A stretch of DNA of 19,416 nucleotides from Spongiicolonus versatilis. Lineage in GTDB: Bacteria > Pseudomonadota > Gammaproteobacteria > Arenicellales > Spongiicolonaceae. The notes beneath the pieces are model-generated. The model was not told the origin of the DNA and searched no databases. It was given only the letters and a program-made list of their open reading frames with translations. Where the stretch lies: contig JAPYMU010000123.1 of assembly GCA_028286165.1 (NCBI GenBank), positions 1 through 19,416 on the forward strand. Reading direction: 5' to 3'. The translations under genes were made by a program, and so were the position numbers. Positions 14,063 through 19,416 of this stretch are shown in pieces; within the stretch, counting starts at the first letter, position 1, and every line of letters starts with the position of its first letter.

Positions 14063-15243
14063 GACTGCGCCCGCACCCATGGCCGCCGGCGCAGCAGCAG
14101 CCACAGCGTCAACAGCAGCGCCACGCCGATGAACGGCAGCGCCGCCAGGTTCAAGGCGTGCCAGCCGAGGCCGCTGTACAGGGCGGCGGTGCTGAGGGCG
14201 GTGGCGGTGGTGGCGCCGCTGACCAGGAAATCGTTGACGCCCTGGGTCTTGGCTTTTTCGCTGGGACGGTAAACCTCGGTGAGCAACGTGGTGCCGCCGA
14301 TGTAGAGGAAGTTCCAGCCGACGCCAAGCAGCACCAGGCCGCTCCAGAAGTGGGCGACGCTGGTGCCGGTGTAAGCGGCGGTGACGGCGGCGAACAGCAG
14401 GACGGCGCCGGCGGCCATCACCGCCAGCACGCCGCAGCGGCGGATGAGGCGGCCGGTGAAGAAGGACGGCGCAAACATGCCGAGCACATGCCACTGGATG
14501 GCGAAAGCGGCGTCGGTAAAGCCGTGGCCGTGGTGCTGCATGGCGAGGGGGCTTGCGGTCATCAGCACGTTCATCACGCCGTAGGCGATCATGGCCCCGG
14601 CGGCGGCGACGATGAAGGCCGGCTGGGCGGCGATGGCCGCCATGGCGCGGCCGCCGCCGGCGCGCTCCTCCATGCCGGGGCGCGGAATGCGCGTCCACCA
14701 CAGCAGGGCGAAGGCAACGGAGTAGAGAATGGCGATGGCAAGGTAGCCGCCGGCGAACTCGGCGCCGCCGAACCATTCGCGGGTGGCGCGCGCCAGGTTG
14801 GGCCCGGTGAACGCCGCCACCACGCCGCCGGCCATGACCAGGGAAATGGCGGTGCTTTTGAAGTCGGCCGCGGCCGCATCGGCGGCGGCGAAGCGGTAGA
14901 AGACGGCGAAGGCGCCGCACACGCCGAGCAGGCCGTGGCCGATGCAGAACAAAATAAAACTCTGCCCGGCGATGCCGGTGGCTGCGACCGCGCCGCCGGC
15001 GATGCCGAGGCCGGCGCCGAGCAGGAAACCGCTGCGGCGGCCGGCGTACTTCATGAACAGCGAGGCCGGAATGGTGCTCAGCATGTTCATGCCGAACATC
15101 AGGCCCAGCGGAACGGTGGCCAGCGCCGGAAAACCGCCGGGCGCGAGGGCGGCGCCGACCAGAAACGAAGTGGCAATCATCAGCGAGTTGGACGACATCC
15201 ACAGCGCCTGGCACGACGAGAGGAGGAAAATATTGCGTTTCAT
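14059..15243 (-). CDS. Major facilitator superfamily transporter
   Basis: This polytopic inner-membrane protein of 394 residues has about 12 hydrophobic segments and two related halves. The loop after helix 2 has FMKYAGRRSGFLLGAGLGI, the MFS motif A region (G-x-x-x-D-R-x-G-R-R type, here degenerate). TGRLIRRCGVLAVMAAGA in the second half is the matching loop. VLLGVGWNFLYIGGTTLLTE is a conserved helix seen in several uncharacterised MFS families. Substrate is unknown; as the first gene before a 2-hydroxyacid flavoenzyme it may carry that acid or its product (inference). The gene lies 52 bp downstream of icmF with no terminator-like T-run in the gap, so read-through from icmF is possible. No clear Shine-Dalgarno was found before the ATG at 15243. 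Confidence 0.88.
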   Translation of the reverse strand: MKRNIFLLSSCQALWMSSNSLMIATSFLVGAALAPGGFPALATVPLGLMFGMNMLSTIPASLFMKYAGRRSGFLLGAGLGIAGGAVAATGIAGQSFILFCIGHGLLGVCGAFAVFYRFAAADAAAADFKSTAISLVMAGGVVAAFTGPNLARATREWFGGAEFAGGYLAIAILYSVAFALLWWTRIPRPGMEERAGGGRAMAAIAAQPAFIVAAAGAMIAYGVMNVLMTASPLAMQHHGHGFTDAAFAIQWHVLGMFAPSFFTGRLIRRCGVLAVMAAGAVLLFAAVTAAYTGTSVAHFWSGLVLLGVGWNFLYIGGTTLLTEVYRPSEKAKTQGVNDFLVSGATTATALSTAALYSGLGWHALNLAALPFIGVALLLTLWLLLRRRPWVRAQS

Positions 15244-15295
15244 TTGCGCTCAGAAAGCGGCGGGGAGCGGTGAGGGTGAGGGCGGCGCCGGCCGC

Positions 15296-18200
15296 TTACA
15301 TGTTTCTGCGGTATTCCCCGCCGACGGCGAACATGGCATCGGTGATTTGGCCGAGGGAGCAGCAGCGGACGGCGTGCATTAACTCGGCGAACACGTTTTT
15401 GCCGCCGGCCGCGGCCTGTTGAATTTTGCGCAGGGCGGCATCGCTTTCATTCGCATGCGCTTTGGTGAAGGCGCGCAGCCGTGAAATCTGGTCGTCCTTT
15501 TCCTCATCCGAGGAGCGCGCCAACTCCATCGCCGCACCCTCGCCCTCCGCCGGCGCCGCCGGGTTGAGAAACGTGTTGACGCCGATGATTGGCAGGCTGC
15601 CGTCGTGCTTTTTGCGCTCGTAGAGCATGGACTCGTCCTGAATTTTGCCGCGCTGGTAGCCGGTTTCCATGGCGCCCAGCACGCCGCCGCGCTCCGACAG
15701 GCGGCGGAACTCGGCCAGCACCGCCTGCTCCACCAGGTCGGTCAACTCGTCAATGATGAAACTTCCCTGCAGCGGGTTTTCGTTGCGCGCCAGGCCCCAC
15801 TCGCGGTTGATGACCATCTGAATTGCCAGCGCGCGGCGCACCGAATCCTCGGTGGGGGTGGTGAATGCCTCGTTGTGGGCGTTGGTGTGCAAACTGTTGC
15901 AGTTGTCGTAAACCGCGATCAGCGCCTGCAGCGTGGTGCGGATGTCGTTGAAGTTCATCTCGCGCGCGTGCAGCGAACGGCCCGAGGTTTGGATGTGGTA
16001 TTTCAATTTGCAACTGCGCTCGGCGGCGGCGTATTTGTCGCGCAGGGCCACCGCCCAGATGCGCCGCGCGACGCGGCCCATGACGGTGTATTCCGGATCC
16101 ATGCCGTTGGAAAAAAAGAACGACAGATTCGGCGCAAAGTCGTCGATGCGCATGCCGCGCGCCAGGTAACTTTCGACGTAGGTGAAGCCGTTGGCCAGGG
16201 TGAAGGCGAGTTGGGTGATGGGATTGGCGCCGGCTTCGGCGATGTGGTAGCCGGAAATGGACACCGAATAAAAGTTGCGCACTTCATGGTCGGTGAAGAA
16301 CTGCTGAATGTCGCCCATCATGCGCAAACTGAATTCGGTGGAGAAGATGCAGGTGTTCTGCCCCTGGTCCTCTTTCAGGATGTCGGCCTGCACCGTGCCG
16401 CGCACATTGCGCAGCGTCCACGCATGAATTTCCGCGCGCTCTTTTTCATGCGGCGCGCGGCCGTGCTCTTTTTCAAAGCGCGCCTCCTGCTGGGCGAATG
16501 CGGTGTTCAAAAACATGGCCAAAATGGCCGGCGCCGGGCCGTTGATGGTCATGGACACCGAAGTCAGCGGGTCGCACAAGTCAAAACCGCCGTACAGAAC
16601 TTTCATGTCGTCCAGCGTGGCGATGGACACGCCGGAGTTGCCGACCTTGCCGTAAATGTCCGGGCGCTCGTCGGGGTCACGGCCGTACAGCGTCACCGAG
16701 TCAAAAGCCGTGGACAAACGTTTGGCCGCCGAATTCTGCGACAGGTACTTAAAACGCTTGTTGGTGCGCGCCGGCCCGCCCTCGCCGGCGAACATGCGCG
16801 TCGGGTCCTCGTTGCCGCGCTTGAAGGCGAACACCCCGGCGGTGTAGGGAAAACGCCCGGGCAAATTTTCCCGCATCAGCCAGCGCAGCAAATCGCCGTC
16901 ATCGCTGTAATGCGGCAGCGCAATTTTCGGCACCCGCAGGCCGGCCAGGGAAACCCCGGCCAGGGCCGATTCAGCCTCACCCTCGCCGCCGGCACGGTAG
17001 CGCCGCGCCACCGCCGGCCACTCGCGCAGCATCTTGCGGCTGTTTTCATCCAGCGCGGTTTCGCTGTCGGCCAGCGCGGCTTCCATCTCGGCAACAGCGC
17101 CCCCGGCGGCCCCGCGCTCGCGCAGTAACTTCACCGACTCGCGCAAGTGCCGCAGGCGGCGGGCGGCGGCGGCCTGCTGTTCGGCGCGGGCGTGGTATGC
17201 GTCGACGGCGCCGGCGATTTCCAGCAGATACTGCTGCCGCGCCGGGGGGATAATTGTCTTCTGCGCATCGTCCGCCGCCGGCGCGGGAAGTTTGCCCGGC
17301 GATTTCGGCAGCCCGCGCCCGGCCAGCGCCGCGACTAATGCGCGGTATAAAACGGTCACGCCGGCATCATTAAAATGCGCGGCCATGGTGCCGAACACCG
17401 GCATCGACTCGGCCGGCTCGGCGAAGTCGCCGCGGTTGCGCTGCACCTGCTTGCGCACGTCGCGCAATGCATCGGCGGCGCCTTTGCGCTCAAATTTGTT
17501 GATGGCGACAAAGTCGGCGAAATCCAGCATGTCGATTTTCTCCAGTTGACTCGCCGCGCCGAACTCCGGGGTCATCACGTACAGTGACAGGTCCGCTTTT
17601 TCCGCAATGGCCGAATCGCCCTGGCCGATGCCCGGCGTTTCCACAATCACCAGGTCAAAGCCGGACACTTTGGCCAGGTTCACAACATCATCCAGCGCCG
17701 CCGGCATGCCGCCGCGCGCGCTGCGGGTGGCGAGGGAGCGCATGTAAATTTGCGGCGCGTTGATGGCGTTCATGCGGATGCGGTCGCCGAGCAGCGCGCC
17801 GCCGCTCTTGCGCCGCGACGGGTCCACGGCGAACACGGCGATGCGCAAACCGCCGCCATAGTCCAGCCGGAAGCGGACGATCAACTCATCGGTGAGCGAG
17901 GACTTGCCGGCGCCGCCGGTACCGGTGATGCCGAGCACCGGAACGGTGGACTTTTTTGCCTGGGCCTCCAACCGCTTAAGCGCGGCGGTGGTTGCAGCGG
18001 CGTTTTCAATGGCGCTGATGCACCGGGCGAGGCTCGGGAAGCCGGATTCGCCACCGTCACCGTGGAAGTCGTGAACTTGACCGTCCCAATGACGGTGGCG
18101 CGGCGAGACTCGTGACAGCATGTCGTCGATCATTCCCTGCAGGCCCAGGGTGTGGCCGTCCTCCGGCGAATAGATGCGCGCCACGCCGTAGTCGTGCAGC

Positions 18201-18571
18201 GCGGCGATTTCGGCATCGGTAATGACGCCGCCGCCGCCGCCGAACACGCAAACCTCACCGCCGCCCCCGGCGCGCAGCATGTCCACCATGTAGCGGAAAT
18301 ATTCCACATGGCCGCCCTGGTAGGAACTGACGGCGATGGCATCGGCGTCCTCTTGCACCGCGGCGGTGACGATCTCGCGCACCGAACGGTTGTGGCCGAG
18401 GTGGACCACTTCCGCGCCCGAGGCCTGCAGCAGGCGGCGCATGATGTTGATGGATGCATCGTGGCCGTCAAACAAACTGGCGGCGGTGACAAAGCGCGGC
18501 GCGCGCGCCGCTTCAGCCGGGGCGATGGCGCCCGCGACGGCGGCGGATTTGACGGTGCTGGCAACTCTCAT
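15296..18571 (-). CDS. icmF: Fused isobutyryl-CoA mutase (IcmF)
   Basis: This adenosylcobalamin-dependent mutase is fused to its own G-protein chaperone (1091 residues). It interconverts isobutyryl-CoA and n-butyryl-CoA, and in some homologues isovaleryl-/pivalyl-CoA. Domain order follows the family. An N-terminal B12-binding domain has DGHDASIN, where H37 is the lower cobalt ligand. A MeaI-like GTPase has the P-loop GTGGAGKSS (K223) and ETPGIGQGDSA. A linker follows, then the substrate TIM barrel with GKVGNSGVSIATLDDMK and SISGYHIAEAG. Two specificity residues favour isobutyryl-CoA over methylmalonyl-CoA: F594 in TRMFAGEG and Q738 in GQNTCIFS, where methylmalonyl-CoA mutase has Tyr and Arg. 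No Shine-Dalgarno is visible at the ATG. The LiuR-like regulator is divergent, 67 bp away. Confidence 0.96.
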   Translation of the reverse strand: MRVASTVKSAAVAGAIAPAEAARAPRFVTAASLFDGHDASINIMRRLLQASGAEVVHLGHNRSVREIVTAAVQEDADAIAVSSYQGGHVEYFRYMVDMLRAGGGGEVCVFGGGGGVITDAEIAALHDYGVARIYSPEDGHTLGLQGMIDDMLSRVSPRHRHWDGQVHDFHGDGGESGFPSLARCISAIENAAATTAALKRLEAQAKKSTVPVLGITGTGGAGKSSLTDELIVRFRLDYGGGLRIAVFAVDPSRRKSGGALLGDRIRMNAINAPQIYMRSLATRSARGGMPAALDDVVNLAKVSGFDLVIVETPGIGQGDSAIAEKADLSLYVMTPEFGAASQLEKIDMLDFADFVAINKFERKGAADALRDVRKQVQRNRGDFAEPAESMPVFGTMAAHFNDAGVTVLYRALVAALAGRGLPKSPGKLPAPAADDAQKTIIPPARQQYLLEIAGAVDAYHARAEQQAAAARRLRHLRESVKLLRERGAAGGAVAEMEAALADSETALDENSRKMLREWPAVARRYRAGGEGEAESALAGVSLAGLRVPKIALPHYSDDGDLLRWLMRENLPGRFPYTAGVFAFKRGNEDPTRMFAGEGGPARTNKRFKYLSQNSAAKRLSTAFDSVTLYGRDPDERPDIYGKVGNSGVSIATLDDMKVLYGGFDLCDPLTSVSMTINGPAPAILAMFLNTAFAQQEARFEKEHGRAPHEKERAEIHAWTLRNVRGTVQADILKEDQGQNTCIFSTEFSLRMMGDIQQFFTDHEVRNFYSVSISGYHIAEAGANPITQLAFTLANGFTYVESYLARGMRIDDFAPNLSFFFSNGMDPEYTVMGRVARRIWAVALRDKYAAAERSCKLKYHIQTSGRSLHAREMNFNDIRTTLQALIAVYDNCNSLHTNAHNEAFTTPTEDSVRRALAIQMVINREWGLARNENPLQGSFIIDELTDLVEQAVLAEFRRLSERGGVLGAMETGYQRGKIQDESMLYERKKHDGSLPIIGVNTFLNPAAPAEGEGAAMELARSSDEEKDDQISRLRAFTKAHANESDAALRKIQQAAAGGKNVFAELMHAVRCCSLGQITDAMFAVGGEYRRNM

Positions 18572-18638
18572 GGCGCAAACTTGAAACGGCGGCTGGATAA
18601 AAATAAACTATAACCCACGCCCGCCGCAAGCCGCCGCC
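18572..18638. promoter_or_regulatory. Divergent promoter region between icmF and the LiuR-like regulator
   Basis: This 67-bp gap contains an AT-rich island (about 18596-18614), which stands out in otherwise GC-rich sequence. It carries TATAAC (18609-18614) towards the regulator and TATAGT (minus strand of 18607-18612) towards icmF. TTGAAA at 18581-18586 is a -35-like hexamer for the plus direction but lies 22 bp from TATAAC, longer than both a normal spacer and the 19-20 bp spacers of MerR-activated promoters. I see no clear palindromic operator. The arrangement suggests control of icmF by the regulator and autoregulation (inference). Confidence 0.4.
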
Positions 18639-19016
18639 ATGAGCAAGAAAACCTTCACCATCACCGACCTGTCGCGGGAGTTTGACCTGACCACCCGCGC
18701 CATTCGCTTCTACGAGGACTGCGGCCTGCTCTCCCCCGGGCGCAAAGGCCGCACCCGCATCTACAGCCCCCGCCAGCGCGTGCGCCTGAAACTGATTTTG
18801 CGTGGCAAGCGGCTCGGCTTTTCGCTGAAAGAAATTCAGGAAGTGCTGGACATGTACGACGCCGACTGCGGCGAGGCCGGGCAGTTGAAATTTCTCATGC
18901 AGAAAATCCGCGAGCGGCGCGATTATCTGCATGTGCAGAAACAGGACATTGAGGCGACGTTGCGCGATTTGCGGGAGATTGAGGAGGAGTGTTTGCGGCG
19001 GTTGCACTCCATGTAA
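18639..19016 (+). CDS. liuR: MerR-family transcriptional regulator, LiuR-like
   Basis: This DNA-binding regulator has 125 residues. The N-terminal MerR winged helix-turn-helix is clear (FTITDLSREFDLTTRAIRFY, then EDCGLLSPGRKGRTRIYSP). VRLKLILRGKRLGFSLKEI and VLDMYDADCGE follow, the pattern typical of LiuR proteins that regulate leucine/isovalerate and other branched-chain degradation genes in Proteobacteria. A C-terminal coiled-coil-like dimerisation helix (about residues 75-120) follows, and no metal-binding cysteine loop typical of MerR or ZntR is seen. The divergent neighbour icmF, a branched-chain acyl-CoA mutase, fits as a target (inference). The start at 18639 puts the helix-turn-helix at its normal place. 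The hsdR start is 10 bp after the stop. Confidence 0.88.
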   Translation: MSKKTFTITDLSREFDLTTRAIRFYEDCGLLSPGRKGRTRIYSPRQRVRLKLILRGKRLGFSLKEIQEVLDMYDADCGEAGQLKFLMQKIRERRDYLHVQKQDIEATLRDLREIEEECLRRLHSM

Positions 19017-19026
19017 CGGTGGCGCA

Positions 19027-19416
19027 ATGCCGCTCAGCGAAGCCGACACCCGCGCCAAACTCATCACGCCCGCGCTGCACCGGCGCGGGTGGGGGGAGGA
19101 GCATATCCGCCGCGAGCAGACGCGCGGGGCGGTTGAACTGGTGGGCAGGACGGCGCGCCGGCGGCGGCGCGGGCGCACCGATTATGTGCTGCGCATGAAA
19201 GTCCGGGGCGGCGGGCAGCCGGTGGCGGTGGCGCTGCTCGAGGCGAAGAAGGAAAGCGAATTGCCGGGCCATGGACTGGAGCAGGCGAAGAAATACTGCG
19301 CGCTGTTTCATGTGCGGTTTGCGTTCTCGTCCAACGGGCATCAGTTCGTGGAATACGACCACTCCACCGGCAAGACCGGCAAAGCGAAGCCCATGGAGCA
19401 ATTCCCCCGCCCGGAA
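19027..19416 (+). CDS. hsdR: Type I restriction enzyme HsdR subunit, N-terminal nuclease domain, runs off right edge
   Basis: The first 130 codons of an open frame continue past the window end. The sequence has the N-terminal PD-(D/E)XK nuclease arrangement of type I R subunits: E30 in RREQTRG, D52 in RTDYVL, and the E-x-K triad E72-A-K74 in LLEAKKES. Then come LEQAKKYCALFHVRFAFSSNGHQFVEYD, a segment typical of HsdR proteins where the Q-x-x-x-Y motif supports nuclease activity. The helicase/translocase motor would follow outside the window. It lies 10 bp after the LiuR-like gene on the same strand, with a weak GGTGG before the ATG. hsdM and hsdS are not in the window, so a complete system cannot be claimed. 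A solitary restriction or helicase remnant remains possible. Confidence 0.82.
   Translation, partial: MPLSEADTRAKLITPALHRRGWGEEHIRREQTRGAVELVGRTARRRRRGRTDYVLRMKVRGGGQPVAVALLEAKKESELPGHGLEQAKKYCALFHVRFAFSSNGHQFVEYDHSTGKTGKAKPMEQFPRPE

Noticed and set aside
14158..15273. 371-codon plus-strand ORF opposite the MFS gene.
   Set aside because: The translation is Gly/Ala/His-rich without hydrophobic or domain structure, while the minus-strand frame is an unmistakable MFS protein.
15296..18571. Methylmalonyl-CoA mutase as the identity of the large B12 enzyme.
   Set aside because: The domain order with an internal GTPase, and Phe/Gln at the two specificity positions, match IcmF rather than methylmalonyl-CoA mutase (Tyr/Arg).
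18581..18614. MerR-type promoter with TTGAAA and TATAAC and an extended spacer for the regulator gene.
   Set aside because: The spacer is 22 bp, beyond the 19-20 bp typical of MerR-activated promoters, and no dyad operator lies between the hexamers.

Overview
The window is GC-rich (roughly two thirds G+C), densely packed and free of rRNA, tRNA, CRISPR arrays and recognisable transposase genes. The gene content suggests a member of the Pseudomonadota, most likely a marine or host-associated gamma- or betaproteobacterium. The grounds are a DapE/ArgD lysine-arginine pair, a YceF-type Maf protein, two TRAP transporters, a fused isobutyryl-CoA mutase (IcmF) and a LiuR-like MerR regulator. This taxonomic call is inference from gene families, not from a marker gene.

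Layout. (1) Positions 1-2298 are housekeeping: an ArgD-type aminotransferase (cut by the left edge) translationally coupled to dapE on the minus strand, with the Maf-family pyrophosphatase yceF divergent on the plus strand. (2) Positions 2295-7304 form an amino-acid-related module: an Asp/Glu-racemase-family protein (minus) divergent from a DadA-like FAD oxidoreductase that is followed by a complete TRAP transporter dctP-dctQ-dctM (plus). (3) Positions 7305-7920 are the only long stretch without a clear large gene. It holds a degenerate 21-bp tandem repeat, a 127-bp element bounded by 17-bp inverted repeats with further complementary segments inside, a GC-rich palindrome and one small unknown ORF. 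(4) Positions 7921-15243 are a tightly coupled minus-strand operon, in transcription order MFS transporter, FMN-dependent 2-hydroxyacid dehydrogenase/oxidase, ThDP-dependent enzyme, hydroxyisourate-hydrolase-fold protein, then TRAP dctP-dctQ-dctM. (5) Positions 15296-18571 encode IcmF, 52 bp upstream of and co-directional with that operon. A LiuR-like regulator lies divergently, and the N-terminus of a type I restriction HsdR subunit follows it and runs off the right edge.

How the genes may work together. The dadA-like/TRAP/racemase module fits uptake of an amino acid or similar carboxylate, stereo-inversion and oxidative deamination to a 2-oxo acid. The large minus-strand operon pairs a 2-hydroxyacid to 2-oxoacid flavoenzyme with a ThDP enzyme that would act on 2-oxo acids (or 2-hydroxyacyl-CoA). 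It adds two kinds of transporter and a transthyretin-fold hydrolase whose C-terminal signature differs from true hydroxyisourate hydrolases. No other uricolytic genes are present. IcmF plus the LiuR-like regulator point to branched-chain acyl-CoA metabolism upstream of that operon. The substrate of the operon cannot be named from the sequence. It and the 7.3-7.9 kb repeat region are the parts most worth following up.
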